DNA of 64,000 nt from Phycicoccus avicenniae (GCF_018139485.1 NZ_JAGSNF010000017.1:106751-170750), one strand, 5' to 3'. Counted from the stretch's first letter, positions 38,009 through 50,000 are shown. Numbers and translations: made by a program. Notes: generated from the letters alone by a model not told the origin.

Positions 38009-38418
38009 CCGAGCAGACCCGCACCGACCGCCGTCCGACCCGGCAGCGCGCCGCCATCGCCGACGCGCTCGCCCGGTCCCCCGAGTTCCGCTCGGCGCAG
38101 GAGATCCACGCCGACCTCGCGGGCGACGGCACGCGCGTCGGCCTCGCGACGGTGTACCGCAACCTCCAGGCGATGTCGGCCGACGGTGAGGTCGACGTCA
38201 TCCGCACGGCCGACGGCGAGGCCGTCTACCGCTCGTGCGCGACCGACGACCACCACCACCACGTCGTCTGCCGGGGCTGCGGGCTCGCCGTCGAGGTGAC
38301 CGGCGACGCCGTGGAGCGCTGGGCCGAGGCCGTCGCCGCCGAGCACGGGTTCACCCACGTGCGGCACACCGTCGAGGTCGACGGCCTGTGCGCGCAGTGC
38401 TCGGCGGGTTCGGTCTGA
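38005..38418 (+). CDS. zur: Zinc uptake regulator (Fur family)
   Basis: A 137-residue Fur-family repressor. The DNA-binding domain has SAQEIHADLAGDGTRVGLAT and VYRNLQ. The metal sites include DDHHHHVVCRGCG and the final CAQC, the two CxxC pairs of the structural zinc. Its place as the last gene of znuACB, joined by an ATGA overlap, identifies it as Zur rather than Fur or PerR. It should repress the operon, including its own gene, through the dyad upstream of znuA when zinc is plentiful. Confidence 0.93.
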   Translation: MTEQTRTDRRPTRQRAAIADALARSPEFRSAQEIHADLAGDGTRVGLATVYRNLQAMSADGEVDVIRTADGEAVYRSCATDDHHHHVVCRGCGLAVEVTGDAVERWAEAVAAEHGFTHVRHTVEVDGLCAQCSAGSV

Positions 38419-38422
38419 GCCC

Positions 38423-39217
38423 TCACGCGCCGGCCGTCGGGGCGTCGACGGCCCCGCCGTACCGCCGCTCGCGCTCGACGTAGGACGTGACCGCCGCCCA
38501 CAGGTCGCGGCGGTCGTAGTCCGGCCACAGCCGGTCCTGGAAGACCATCTCGGCGTAGGCGCTCTGCCACAGCAGGAAGTTGCTCGTCCGCTGCTCCCCG
38601 GACGAGCGGACGAAGAGGTCGACGTCCGGCATGTCGGGCTCCGGCAGGTAGCGCGCGACGGTGCGGTCGTCCACGCCGGACGCCTTGAGCCGGCCGGCGG
38701 CGACGTCCTCGGCGATGCGGCGGGCGGCGTCGCCGATCTCGGCGCGGCCCCCGTAGTTGACGCAGAAGTACAGGGTGAGCGCGGTGTTGTCCCGGGTCAT
38801 CTCCTGAGCGGTCTCGAGCTCGGAGATCACCGAGCGCCACAGCCGCGGCCGGCGGCCGACCCACCGCATCCGTACGCCCCACGCGTTCAGCTGGTCGCGA
38901 CGACGGCGGATGACGTCGCGGTTGAAGCCCATGAGGAAGCGCACCTCGTCGGGGCTGCGCTTCCAGTTCTCGGTGCTGAAGGCGTAGGCCGACAGGTGCG
39001 TCAGCCCCACCTCGAGGGCCCCGGCGACGACGTCGAGCAGGGCGGCCTCCCCGGCCTCGTGCCCCTTCGTGCGCGCCAGCCCTCGCTGGTTGGCCCAGCG
39101 CCCGTTGCCGTCCATGACGACGGCGACGTGGCCGGGCAACCGGTCGGCGGGCAGCTGCGGCGGGCGGGCGCCGCTGGGGTGCGCGAACGGGGCCTGGTAC
39201 CGGGGGTGGTCGCTCAC
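38423..39217 (-). CDS. uppS: Isoprenyl (undecaprenyl/decaprenyl) diphosphate synthase
   Basis: A cis-prenyltransferase of 264 residues that builds the polyprenyl carrier lipid for cell-wall synthesis. Signatures: [18 protein letters not shown] (catalytic Asp in DGNGRW), [23 protein letters not shown], and the C-terminal [19 protein letters not shown], then YAEMVF. The GTG at 39217 overlaps the recO stop (GTGA), so the pair is coupled. An ATGGTGGAG upstream belongs to the recO end. The recO-uppS order is common in Actinobacteria. Confidence 0.95.
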   Translation of the reverse strand: MSDHPRYQAPFAHPSGARPPQLPADRLPGHVAVVMDGNGRWANQRGLARTKGHEAGEAALLDVVAGALEVGLTHLSAYAFSTENWKRSPDEVRFLMGFNRDVIRRRRDQLNAWGVRMRWVGRRPRLWRSVISELETAQEMTRDNTALTLYFCVNYGGRAEIGDAARRIAEDVAAGRLKASGVDDRTVARYLPEPDMPDVDLFVRSSGEQRTSNFLLWQSAYAEMVFQDRLWPDYDRRDLWAAVTSYVERERRYGGAVDAPTAGA

Positions 39218-39939
39218 CGCTCCACCATACGGAGGCTGCGGATCCCCCGTTCCAGATGCCACTGGGTGAAGGCCGCGGTGAGCCCGCTGCCCTCGCGGCG
39301 GTGCTGCTCGCGGGAGTCGTCGGCGAGCGCCCAGTCGCCCGCCAGCAGGGCCGCGAGCAGGCGCAGGGTGTCCGGTGCAGGGGCGCTGGACCCGGGCGGG
39401 CGGCAGGCCGGACAGACGGTCCCGCCGCTCGCCACGTGGAAGGCCCGGTGCGGGCCGGTCGCGCCGCAGCGGGCGCAGTCGGCGAAGCTCGGCGCGTAGC
39501 CCGCGATGGCGAGCGCCCGCAGGAGGTAGGCGTCGAGGACCAGCCCGGCGTCGTGCTCCCGGTGGGCGAGCGAGCGCAGCGCCCCGGCGAGCAGCAGGTA
39601 CTGCTGCAGCGCCGGCTCCTTCTCCTCGGTGAGCCGGTCGCACGTCTCCAGGACGGCCGTCGAGGCGGTCCACGCCCGGTAGTCGCGGGCGATGGCGTCG
39701 CCCCACGGCTCGACCGTCTCGACCTGGGTCACGGTGTCGAGGCTGCGCCCCTCGTAGCACTGGAGGTCGATCCGCATCCCGGGCTCGAGCCGGGACCCGA
39801 ACCGCGACTTCGTCCGGCGCACGCCCTTCCCGACGACCCGGAGCTTGCCGAGCCGTCGCGCGAGGACGGTGACGATGCGGTCGGCCTCCCCCAGCTTGTG
39901 GGTGCGCAGGACGATCGCCTCGTCGCGGTAGAGAGGCAC
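39214..39939 (-). CDS. recO: DNA repair protein RecO
   Basis: A 241-residue recombination mediator that helps RecR load RecA in the RecF pathway. The N-terminal OB fold begins [21 protein letters not shown] and includes [18 protein letters not shown]. The C-terminal helical domain holds a four-cysteine zinc finger ([13 protein letters not shown] ... CPACRPPG). The length is normal. It is upstream of uppS, with which it overlaps by 4 nt. Confidence 0.94.
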   Translation of the reverse strand: MPLYRDEAIVLRTHKLGEADRIVTVLARRLGKLRVVGKGVRRTKSRFGSRLEPGMRIDLQCYEGRSLDTVTQVETVEPWGDAIARDYRAWTASTAVLETCDRLTEEKEPALQQYLLLAGALRSLAHREHDAGLVLDAYLLRALAIAGYAPSFADCARCGATGPHRAFHVASGGTVCPACRPPGSSAPAPDTLRLLAALLAGDWALADDSREQHRREGSGLTAAFTQWHLERGIRSLRMVER

Positions 39940-39981
39940 GAGGCCATTGTCCGCCCCGGCACCGACATCGGTGGGAGGCGG

Positions 39982-40773
39982 TCAGCGCGGGTCGAGCGCG
40001 TGCGCGGTCCAGAGGTGGACGACGGCGAGCGAGCGGAACGGCCGCCACGCCTGCGCCGCCTCCGCGGCCTCCCGCGCCGACACCCCACCCAGGGCCCGCC
40101 GCAGGACGAGGTCGCCGGGCAGGAAGACGTCGGGGTCGCGCAGGCACCGGGTGGCGACGAGGTCCGCGGTCCACGGACCGACGCCCGGGAGGGCGAGGAG
40201 CGCCGCCCGGCGACGGGCCCGGTCCAGGGGGTCGGCTGCGGGCGACAGGTCCAGGCCGTCCCGGACCCCAACCGCGAGGGCGACGAGGGTGCGGGCACGG
40301 GCGGAGGTGACCCCGACGGCCTCTCGGAGGGCCTCGGGGTCCGCCCCGGCGAGGGCCTCGGCCCTCACGGGGGTGCTCGCGGCGAGACGCCCGGCGAACA
40401 CCCGTCCGGCCGCCAGCGAGACGTGCTGCCCGAGGACGACGTTCACGGCCGCCTCGAAGGGGTCCGGGGCGCCGGGGACCCGGACGTGCGGACGCGTCCG
40501 CACGAGGGGGCCCAGCACCGGGTCCGCGGCGAGCGCACTCACCGCCGGCGCGGGGTCGAGGTCGAGGCCGAGCCACCGACGTCCTGCTGCGAGCGCCTCC
40601 GCTTCCCCCGGACCCTCTGCCGTGACCCGCACCGACCCGGTCGCGGGCAGCGCGAGCGTCAGGCGTGTGGGGCCCTCAGCGGTGGGGACCACACGACGGT
40701 GCACGATGCCGTCGCCCGCCTCGACGACCTCGTCGACGCCGGGCACGGCGTGCGCCCGCAGCCACGCGCGCAC
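39982..40773 (-). CDS. DNA-3-methyladenine glycosylase II-like protein (AlkA/HhH-GPD)
   Basis: Base-excision repair glycosylase of the HhH-GPD superfamily. The helix-hairpin-helix is [16 protein letters not shown] and the catalytic aspartate lies in [30 protein letters not shown] is the conserved first helix of the glycosylase core, and the N-terminal 80 residues are the AlkA-type beta domain. From the annotated GTG the protein is 263 residues. The sequence before it ([12 protein letters not shown]) still looks like family sequence, so translation may begin at a CTG at 40824 that overlaps the upstream stop (CTGA). It is probably co-transcribed with the ctlX-like gene. Confidence 0.82.
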   Translation of the reverse strand: MRAWLRAHAVPGVDEVVEAGDGIVHRRVVPTAEGPTRLTLALPATGSVRVTAEGPGEAEALAAGRRWLGLDLDPAPAVSALAADPVLGPLVRTRPHVRVPGAPDPFEAAVNVVLGQHVSLAAGRVFAGRLAASTPVRAEALAGADPEALREAVGVTSARARTLVALAVGVRDGLDLSPAADPLDRARRRAALLALPGVGPWTADLVATRCLRDPDVFLPGDLVLRRALGGVSAREAAEAAQAWRPFRSLAVVHLWTAHALDPR

Positions 40774-40820
40774 GAACGGGACGTCGAGCGGCTCCTCGAC
40801 GACGACGGCCCCCGCCCCGC

Positions 40821-41780
40821 TCAGGTGAGGACCGCCTCGTCCCGCATCGGGTGGACGTCGACGGGGCGGCGGGCGAGGTGGATGCCCGCGACCATGCAGC
40901 GCACCGACCCGCCGGCCAGCTCGATGGTCGGCACCTCGAGCGGCAGGATCCGGCAGGTCCGCTCGATGACCTCGCGCTGGGCGTCGGTGAGGCTCGCGGC
41001 GGCCCGGGACGACAGGGCGAGGACGAGCCCGTCCGGCGTCTTGAGCTCGATGGCGTTGCCCGCGAACTCGTAGACCTGGTGGTCGGAGAGCTCGACGACC
41101 TCGCGCCCGGGCTCGGCGAGGGTGTCGCGCACCTCGTCCCGGCGCCTCTCGTCACGGATGAGACCGAGGCCGGCGAGGGCGAACCCCGTGGCGATGCACA
41201 TGAGGACGTTCGTGTGGTAGATCGGCGTGCCGTCCTCGCCGGTCGCGTCGAAGACCATCGGCTCGTAGCCGAACTGGCTGCAGAAGCGCTCGAGGACGAT
41301 GGGGTTGGCCCGGTTCGAGCGCGCGGTGAGGGCGACGCGGGTCATGTGGTCGAGCACCATCGCGCCGGTGCCCTCGAGGTAGGCGCCGTCGTGCTCCAGG
41401 CCGGAGTAGTCGACGACGTCCATGACCCGGTACTGGCTCTTGAGCATCTCGACGATGTCGGCCCGGCGCTCGGTGCGGCGGCTCGGCGCGTACATCGGGT
41501 AGACGGCGACTCGCCCCCCGGCGTGGGTGGAGAACCAGTTGTTGGGGAAGACGCTGTCGTTGCGGGAGGCGTCCTCGTCGTCGAAGAGGTGCACGGTCAC
41601 GCCCGCGCTCGCGAGCGTCTCGGCGGCCCGCGTCACCTCGCGGAAGGCCGCGCCCGCGATCTCCTCGTCCCGTCCGGGACCGACCTCCGTCTGGAACGTA
41701 TTGTCGGCGGCGGTCTCCGGGTTCGGCGTGAAGTGACGCGGACGGATCATGATGACGGCCGAGGGGGCCTGGACGCTCAC
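40821..41780 (-). CDS. ctlX: Citrulline hydrolase-like amidinotransferase-fold protein (CtlX type)
   Basis: A 319-residue beta/alpha-propeller enzyme of the guanidine-modifying superfamily, closest in pattern to CtlX. Signatures are MIRPRHFTPNPETAADN at the start, SVFPNNWFSTHAGG, the central DGAYLEGTGAMVLDH, and the nucleophile Cys in GGSVRCMVAGIHL near the C-terminus. CtlX proteins hydrolyse citrulline to ornithine; that activity is inferred from family. A clear AAGGAG precedes the GTG at 41780. The AlkA-like gene follows with a minimal gap or overlap. Confidence 0.85.
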   Translation of the reverse strand: MSVQAPSAVIMIRPRHFTPNPETAADNTFQTEVGPGRDEEIAGAAFREVTRAAETLASAGVTVHLFDDEDASRNDSVFPNNWFSTHAGGRVAVYPMYAPSRRTERRADIVEMLKSQYRVMDVVDYSGLEHDGAYLEGTGAMVLDHMTRVALTARSNRANPIVLERFCSQFGYEPMVFDATGEDGTPIYHTNVLMCIATGFALAGLGLIRDERRRDEVRDTLAEPGREVVELSDHQVYEFAGNAIELKTPDGLVLALSSRAAASLTDAQREVIERTCRILPLEVPTIELAGGSVRCMVAGIHLARRPVDVHPMRDEAVLT

Positions 41781-41864
41781 GGGCGCTCCTTCCTGGACGG
41801 GGCCGGACCAGCGTAGGACCGCCCCGCCGGTCCCCGAAATCCGCGCCCGCCCGCGGGCCCCGGC

Positions 41865-42551
41865 TCAGCCGATGTCGTCGGCGGCGAGGTCGGCCGTCCC
41901 GGCCTCGACCGCGTCGAGCACGGCGCGGGCGACGACGTCCGGCTCGAGCCCCTGCGGCAGCCGCGGCGCCTCGCCGGCGAGGGCCCGGTCGACGAGCCCG
42001 GTCTCGGTGTGCGGCGGCCGGACGTCGAGGACGTCGACCCCGGCCCGTCGCAGCTCCTTGACCAGGCCCCGGTCCGCCGCCGTGAGGGCGGCCTTCGACG
42101 CGGAGTAGCCGACCATGCCCGCCATCGGCTGGTCGGCGACGACCGCGCTGACGTTGACGAGGAAGCCGGAGCTCTCGGTGAGGGCGGGCACGACCCGCCG
42201 GGCGAGGAAGAGCGGCCCGACGACGTTCGTGAGGAAGAGCTCCTCGAGGACCGCGTCGTCGGTGTCGGCGAGGGTCCCGAACGCGACGACCCCGGCGGCG
42301 TTGACGACGCCGTCGAGGCGGCCGTGCACGCGGTTCGCCGTCTCGACGAGACGGTCCCCGAGGGTGGCGTCGGCGAGGTCCCCGACGACGACCTCGGCCT
42401 CGTCGAGGACGTCCTGCAGGCGCTGCTCGTCCCGTCCGACGAGGACGACGCGCGCACCGCGCTCCGCCGCCCCCTTCGCGATCCGTGAGCCGAGGGCCCC
42501 GGACGCCCCGACGACCGCGACGACTGCTCCGTCCAGCTGGTGTGCACTCAT
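41865..42551 (-). CDS. Short-chain dehydrogenase/reductase
   Basis: A 228-residue classical SDR oxidoreductase. The cofactor loop is VGASGALGSRIA (G-x3-G-x-G), the NAG-equivalent is VNAAGVVAFG, and the catalytic Ser, Tyr and Lys appear in VNVSAVV and YSASKAAL. An Arg after the second strand (VGRDEQR) suggests NADP preference. The substrate is unknown. It is a single gene, divergent from the AlkB-like gene by about 108 bp and ahead of ctlX on the same strand. Confidence 0.87.
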   Translation of the reverse strand: MSAHQLDGAVVAVVGASGALGSRIAKGAAERGARVVLVGRDEQRLQDVLDEAEVVVGDLADATLGDRLVETANRVHGRLDGVVNAAGVVAFGTLADTDDAVLEELFLTNVVGPLFLARRVVPALTESSGFLVNVSAVVADQPMAGMVGYSASKAALTAADRGLVKELRRAGVDVLDVRPPHTETGLVDRALAGEAPRLPQGLEPDVVARAVLDAVEAGTADLAADDIG

Positions 42552-42659
42552 CGGGCGACGCTCCCACGCCGCGCCTCGGCACGACACCCCTGGTCACCGG
42601 CCCGCGGGCACGCTGTCGAAGCCTGGACACGTGTTCGATTCACGCGTAACCTTCTCGTC

Positions 42660-43286
42660 ATGACGGTCCTCCAGGGCTCGCTCCTCGACCTCGCCGACGG
42701 GATCGAGGTCCGTCCGCTCGGCGACACCGTGCGCCGGCGGATGCTCTCCGACGGGGCCTGGGTCGACGAGCGCACCGCGTGGGTCGGCGGCGCGGACGAC
42801 CTCTACGCGGCGCTGCGCCGGGACGTCCCCTGGTACGCCGAGCGGCGGCAGATGTACGACAACATCGTCGACACCCCGCGCCTGCTCTCCTTCTACGCCG
42901 AGGGCGACCGGCTCCCCCATCTCGCGCTCGCGGAGTGCCGCGACGCCCTGAGCACCCACTACGCCGACGAGCTCGGCGAGCCGTTCGTCACGGCCGGCCT
43001 CTGCCTCTACCGGGACGGCCAGGACTCCGTCGCCTGGCACGGCGACCGCATCGGCCGCAGCCGCGACGAGGACACGATGGTCGCCATCCTGTCCGTCGGA
43101 GCACCACGCGACCTCCTGCTCCGCCCCCGGGACGGCGGGTCGTCCGTGCGGGTACCGGCCGGGCACGGCGACCTCGTCGTCATGGGCGGGTCCTGCCAGC
43201 GGACGTGGGACCACTGCGTCCCGAAGACGACACGGCCGGTCGGTCCCCGGATCAGCGTCCAGTTCCGCGTGCGCGGCGTCCGCTGA
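42660..43286 (+). CDS. alkB: AlkB-like 2-oxoglutarate/Fe(II) dioxygenase
   Basis: A 208-residue dioxygenase expected to repair alkylated bases by oxidative demethylation. The iron ligands appear as HGD in VAWHGDRIGR and a distal His in RTWDHCVPK; the 2-oxoglutarate-binding arginines lie in GPRISVQFRVR at the C-terminus. The substrate-lid segment PWYAERRQMYDNIVDTPRL is typical of AlkB. The ATG at 42660 lies 7 nt after TAACCT and no Shine-Dalgarno is visible. An AlkA-like glycosylase lies about 2 kb away, but they are not in one operon. Confidence 0.9.
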   Translation: MTVLQGSLLDLADGIEVRPLGDTVRRRMLSDGAWVDERTAWVGGADDLYAALRRDVPWYAERRQMYDNIVDTPRLLSFYAEGDRLPHLALAECRDALSTHYADELGEPFVTAGLCLYRDGQDSVAWHGDRIGRSRDEDTMVAILSVGAPRDLLLRPRDGGSSVRVPAGHGDLVVMGGSCQRTWDHCVPKTTRPVGPRISVQFRVRGVR

Positions 43287-43315
43287 CGCGGCCTCCGAGG
43301 GGCCCGGTCGGGCCG

Positions 43316-44179
43316 TCAGACCGAGGCCCAGCCGTGGGCCCCCTCGGCGGTGACCGAGCGCGAGGCCACCGTGACCGCCTCGGCGAGCAGTCCCGGGAGG
43401 TCGCCGGTGCCGTGCCGGGCGACGCCCGCGAGCAGCGCGCCGTGCAGGACGTCACCGGCGCCGAGGGTGTCGACGACGTCGACGACGGGCACGGGGACCT
43501 CGCCCCGTGCGCCGGAGGCGGTCCGCCAGCGCACCGGACCCGCCCCGTCGGACGCGGCGACGAACGTCGGGCCGGCGCCGAGCAGCCCGGCGAGCCCCGC
43601 GTCGTCCGGCAGCCGGAAGGCCGCGGAGACGACGGCGACGTCGACGACGGGGAGCAGGTCCTCCAGGCCCGGCTTCCACGACCCACCGTCGAGGAGGACC
43701 GGGACCCCGGCCGCGCGGGCCGCCCGGGCGAGCGGGACGGCCGCCTCGAGGAGATGGCCGTCGACGAGGAGCGCGCCGACCCCGTCGAGCAGCGCCGCGA
43801 GCCGCCCGGAGTGGATCCCGTCGACGACCGGGGCGACCGGCGGGCGGCCGGACACGACCGCCCGCTCCCCCGTCGACCGCGTGACGACCGCCGTCGCGAC
43901 AGCGGGCTCGTACGCCGGCCCGACGAGGTCCTCGACGGCGACTCCGGCCGCGCCGAGGTCACGGAGGACGACCGACGAGAGCGGGCCCTGTCCGACCGCA
44001 CCGACGAACGTCGTGCGGACCCCGAGGAGGGCGCTCGTGACCGCCGCGTTGCACGCGGGCCCGCCGGCGGCCGTCGTCGTCGAGAGCGCCCGGACCTTCT
44101 CGTCCGGTCCCGGCACGGCGTCGACGACCTGGACGACGTCCACCGTCGCCAGACCGCACGCGAGCGCCGTGCCGGGCAC
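43316..44179 (-). CDS. PfkB-family carbohydrate kinase
   Basis: A 287-residue ribokinase-fold sugar or nucleoside kinase. Early motif GLATVDVVQVVDAVPGPDEK, the GGPACNAAVTSALLG substrate-binding stretch, and the signature DTLGAGDVLHGALLAG with the catalytic Asp of GAGD. The phosphate acceptor is not identifiable from sequence. The GTG at 44179 is preceded by no clear Shine-Dalgarno, and its start lies 15 nt after the leuA stop on the same strand, so it may be read through from leuA. It converges with the AlkB-like gene. Confidence 0.88.
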   Translation of the reverse strand: MPGTALACGLATVDVVQVVDAVPGPDEKVRALSTTTAAGGPACNAAVTSALLGVRTTFVGAVGQGPLSSVVLRDLGAAGVAVEDLVGPAYEPAVATAVVTRSTGERAVVSGRPPVAPVVDGIHSGRLAALLDGVGALLVDGHLLEAAVPLARAARAAGVPVLLDGGSWKPGLEDLLPVVDVAVVSAAFRLPDDAGLAGLLGAGPTFVAASDGAGPVRWRTASGARGEVPVPVVDVVDTLGAGDVLHGALLAGVARHGTGDLPGLLAEAVTVASRSVTAEGAHGWASV

Positions 44180-44194
44180 CGTGGCGTGACCGGG

Positions 44195-46012
<1,818 letters not shown>

Positions 46013-46057
46013 TCAGGCCCCGCCGCGGCGGCGAAGGAGGAGGCGCGAGGAACGCAC
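46013..46057 (-). CDS. leuL: leuA leader peptide (14 residues, three consecutive Leu)
   Basis: A 14-codon ORF translating VRSSRLLLRRRGGA, with three adjacent leucine codons (CTC CTC CTT) followed by three arginines. Its GTG at 46057 lies 6 nt after CATGCT, and a -35 TTGGCG lies 17 bp further up, so the transcript should start at the GTG itself. The leuA ATG is 75 nt beyond the stop. Leader peptides with Leu runs before leuA have been described in actinobacteria as attenuators: ribosome stalling at Leu codons during leucine starvation changes folding of the downstream RNA. I could not model the alternative structures. Confidence 0.8.
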   Translation of the reverse strand: MRSSRLLLRRRGGA

Positions 46058-46063
46058 GGGACG

Positions 46064-46092
46064 AGCATGCCACGCCGGGCACCGGCCGCCAA
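46064..46092 (-). promoter_or_regulatory. Promoter of the leuL-leuA transcript
   Basis: On the minus strand TTGGCG (46092-46087), a 17-bp spacer, then CATGCT (46069-46064). The leader peptide GTG begins 6 nt after the -10. The same -10 hexamer occurs in front of furA. Confidence 0.7.
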
Positions 46093-46110
46093 CCCGTGGC
46101 CACGGACCGG

Positions 46111-46878
46111 TCACCGTCGCACGCGGACGGACAGGCACGTCACGCAGCCCTCGAGCCGCTCCAGCTCCGAGATGTCGACGGCGGTCACCCGGTACCCACG
46201 GTCCCGGAACCGGTCGGCGGTCGCGGGTGCGCTCGCCGCCATGAGGAGGTGGTCCCCGTCGAGGACGACGACGTGCGCGCCGCCCTCCTCGGGCACCTCC
46301 TCGTAGCGGGCGAACACCGACGGGTCGTCGACGACCGGCCCCCACCCGACGACCGTGCCGTCCGGGAGCGCGGTGCAGGCCGACTTCAGGTGCAGGGCGC
46401 GGGTGACGGGGACCCCTCGTACCGGGACGCCGTACGGCTCGAGGAGCTCACGGAGCCGGGCGACCCCGGCCGCGTCGGTCCGTCCCCCGACCCCCACGTA
46501 GGCGACCCCGCCGGTGCGCAGGACGTCGCCGCCGTCGAGGGTCGCCGGGCCCGCCACGTGCTCGACCCGCATCCCGAGACCGCGGACGACGTCCTCGACG
46601 CCCGTCGTCTCGGGACGGCGCTCCGGTGCGCCGGGTCGGGTGACGATCGCGAGGTCCTCGTGCACGACGAGGACGTCCTCGACGAACACGGCGTCCGGGC
46701 AGTCGTCGGCCGGTGGCGCCTCGACGATCTCCCAGCCCGCGGTCCCGAGGGCCGCGACGTACCCCTCCCACTGCCGCCGCGCACGTCCGACGTCGACGGC
46801 GCTGCGCTCGATGTGGGTCACGAGTCCCTCGGCGAGCCGAGGGCCGGGCGGACGCACGATCGCGGTCGGTGGGGTCAT
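46111..46878 (-). CDS. ddaH: Dimethylarginine dimethylaminohydrolase-like enzyme
   Basis: A 255-residue amidinotransferase-fold hydrolase. It has D-A-VFVEDVLVVHED (substrate-binding Glu/Asp), LDGGDVLRTGGVAYVG, the catalytic His in ALHLKSACTALPDG, and the nucleophile Cys in LEGCVTCLSVRV at the extreme C-terminus, as in DDAH. The family converts methylated arginine to citrulline and dimethylamine. TAGACA lies 6 nt before the ATG at 46878, with no Shine-Dalgarno. Its stop is just upstream of the leuA promoter region. A CtlX-like enzyme of the same fold is encoded about 5 kb away. Confidence 0.88.
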   Translation of the reverse strand: MTPPTAIVRPPGPRLAEGLVTHIERSAVDVGRARRQWEGYVAALGTAGWEIVEAPPADDCPDAVFVEDVLVVHEDLAIVTRPGAPERRPETTGVEDVVRGLGMRVEHVAGPATLDGGDVLRTGGVAYVGVGGRTDAAGVARLRELLEPYGVPVRGVPVTRALHLKSACTALPDGTVVGWGPVVDDPSVFARYEEVPEEGGAHVVVLDGDHLLMAASAPATADRFRDRGYRVTAVDISELERLEGCVTCLSVRVRR

Positions 46879-46928
46879 CCCCGGTGTCTACCAGGCCGGC
46901 CGGGACCGAGCGGTCGCGGTCCGGACAG

Positions 46929-46967
46929 CGGTGTGCCCGCCGACCGAGAGGGCCGGCGGGCACACCG
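46929..46967 (-). terminator. Hairpin after the subtilase gene
   Basis: A perfect 14-bp stem (arm CGGTGTGCCCGCCG, 46929-46942, pairing with 46954-46967) with an 11-nt loop, 35 nt after the stop of the minus-strand subtilase gene. No U-run. Confidence 0.75.
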
Positions 46968-47001
46968 TGCGGTGAGCGAGGCGCTCACCCGTGCGACGAC
47001 G

Positions 47002-50000
47002 TCAGTTCGTCACCTGGACGACGGTCTGACCGTAGGTCTCGCCGTCCGTCGTGTGGTCGACGACGCCGAACGAGACGCCCGAGGGCGCGTCGCTCCACGA
47101 GGCCGTCACGTCGACGACGTCACCCGTGGAGACCTCGGCCGACTCCGGGTCGACGGTGAGGTCGCCCTCGCCGCGGACGACGAGCCAGGTGTCGACGCTG
47201 AAGTCGAGCGAGTCCTCGACGACCTGCCACCCGTGGACGTACAGGGTGTAGTCCCCGGCCGGCGGCTGGCTGATCTCGATGAGCTCGTTCGTGCCACCCG
47301 CCGTGCTCTCCGCGACGACCTCGTCGCCGCTGCAGAGGAACAGGTCGATGTCGTCCTCGGACGCGAGCGTGAAGGCCATCCGCGCGTACGCGGTGTCCTC
47401 GGCGACGGTCACCGGCACGGCGGTGACGCCGGGCTGGTCGGCCGTGCAGCCGCCGAAGGTCTGGTCGGGGTCCTGCTCGACGGTGCCCGTGAGCGGGGTG
47501 TTCTCGGCCAGGCCGCCGGGGACCGGCGTGTAGAGGCCGGAGAAGCCGACCTGGACCGGGATCTCGACCGAGCCGGAGCCACCGGAACCGGTGACCGTGC
47601 TCGGCGCCGAGAACGGCGTCGGGTAGGCCGCGACGTTGCTGCGGACCGAGACGCCCTTGCCCTTCCACGTGATGGCCCCGAACTGGAACTCGCTGTTGAC
47701 CGGCGCGCTCTCGTTGGTGATCGTCACCTCGAAGGACTTGCTCTCACCCTTCTTGAGCTTGAGCGTGCTCGGCGACACGGTGATGTCCATGCCCTCGGGG
47801 TTGTCGACCCGGGCCCGGAAGGTCGCGTTCTTGCCGGTCACGTTGGTCACCGTGCGGGTGACCGTCTGCGAGCCGGCGAGCGCCGAGACGCCGATCGTCG
47901 GGTAGTTGAGGTCCTCGATCGTCGTGGCGATGCCGTCGTCCTCGAGGCCGGCGCAGTAGGCGTCCGGGTTGGCGAGGATGTCACCGCGCGCGTCCGAACC
48001 GCAGACGAAGCCGAGGAAGTCGAAGATCCCCGAGTCGTACACGAGGCCGGGGTTGACGACCTTGTCGAGCGCCGAGACGTGGCCCGAGCCGAAGTCGAAC
48101 GGGTCCGCCGGGGTGCTGCGGTCGTTGTCCCGGACGTCCTGGTAGGCGGAGGTCATGACGGCCGACTTCACGGCCGCGGGCGACCAGTCGGGGTGCGCCT
48201 GGTCCATGAGGAGGAAGTACCCCGCCATGACCGGGCTCGACATCGAGGTGCCGGCGATCGCCTGGAACAGCTGCCCGGGCTCGTAGTCGTCACCGACGAT
48301 GGCCGGGGACGCCGCCGCGAGGACCTGCACACCCGGGGCGGTGATGTCCGGCTTGATGATCGACTCCGCGGACGGGTTCGGGCCGCGCGAGGAGAAGCTC
48401 GCCATCGACGGCGCCGGGGTGAAGGAGTCGATCTCCGCGGTGTCGGTGATCGTCGCCTTGGCGTTGCGGATGTTCGCGTACGCCGCGACGAGGTCGCCCT
48501 CGGACTTGTCGACCATGACGGTCGGCACGCGGAAGTTGTCCGTGAAGTAGTTGTCGTCGTCGGTGACGTTCGACAGGACCATCGCCTTGCCGCCCGCGTC
48601 CATGACGTTGAGGCTCTTCTCGGACCGACCGGAGACGCCGCGCCAGCACAGGACCATGGCGCCCTCGGCACCCTGCTCGAACTGCGCCCACGCGTCGGCG
48701 CCGACGGCCGCCTCGTTGAGGCAGAACTCGTTGCCGAGGTTGCGGGCGTCGACGAGCGGGAGGTTCTTCTCGCTCGGCAGGGTCACCGAGGAGCCCTTGA
48801 CGGTGCGCCCGTTGCCGAGCTTGATCGAGCCGGAGTAGAAGCGCGGCTGCGTGCTCGCACCCACGGTGGTCACCCACGGCAGGTCGGCCGGGCCACCGAT
48901 CGTCGCCTCGCCCGGGCCGGAGTTGCCGGCCGAGGTCGCGACGTGGACGCCCGCGTCGTTGGCGAAGAGGAACGCGATGGCGTCCGCGCTCGCGAGGCCG
49001 GGGCCACCACCGACGGAGTAGTTGATGGCGTCGACGCCGTCGGCGACGGCCTGGTCGATGGCCGCCGCGAGGTCGGAGCTGAAGCCACCGAGCGAGCCGA
49101 GCGCCTTGTAGGCGACGATCTGCGCGCGCGGGGCGATGCCCGAGGTGCGGTCGATGATCCGGTCCTCGTCGTAGATCCACGCGGGGACGTTGGCGTTGCC
49201 CGCCGCGGTGCCGGCCGTGTGGCTGCCGTGCCCGTCGTCGTCACGGGCGGAGTCGAACTCGCCCGGGAGGACGCCGACGACCGAGCGGTAGGTGTCGAGC
49301 ATCTGGCGGGCGCCGACGAGCTTGTTGTTGCACTCCCAGTCGGCGTCGCCCTCGGAGCCACCGAAGTCGCACGAGGAGCGGGTCTCGTCGTCGAGCGCGA
49401 CCGGCTCGTAGCTGCCGTCGTCGGCGAAGCTCGGGTGCTCGGGCCAGATGCCGGTGTCGATGACACCGAGGAGGGTGCCGCGCCCGTCGAGGCTGTTGCG
49501 GGTGGACTTGTCGTTCTTGCCCTTCGTGCCGTACTTCCCGCCCTGGAGGCCGAGGAAGGAACGGAGGGACTCGCCGGCGCGGTCCCGGATCTGGTCGTCA
49601 CCGGCGACGGACTTCGTCGGGAGAGACTGCTTCTGGCGCAGCTCGTCGGGGAAGACCGCCATGACCTCGGGGTCGCCGGCGAGCTTCTCGGCCTTCTCGT
49701 GCGAGACGACGACGGAGAACCCGTTGACCGCGTTGGTGTAGCTGTTCTTCCGGCTGGCGTTGGAGATGCCGGCCTTCTTGAGCGCCTTGCCCTGCTCCGC
49801 CTTGAGCTTGTTGCGCTCGGTGTTGGCGGACCGGGACCGCAGCTGCTGGGGCTGGAAGCGCTCGCTCAGCGGGTCGCTCTTCATGACGACGACGTAGCTT
49901 CCGTACTTGCTCTTCTCGACCTTGGCACCGGTGGGTGCCGTCTCGGCCGGTGCGCTCTCGGCCGGCGCGGCGCCGACGGCTGCGGCCGGTGTCGCCACCA

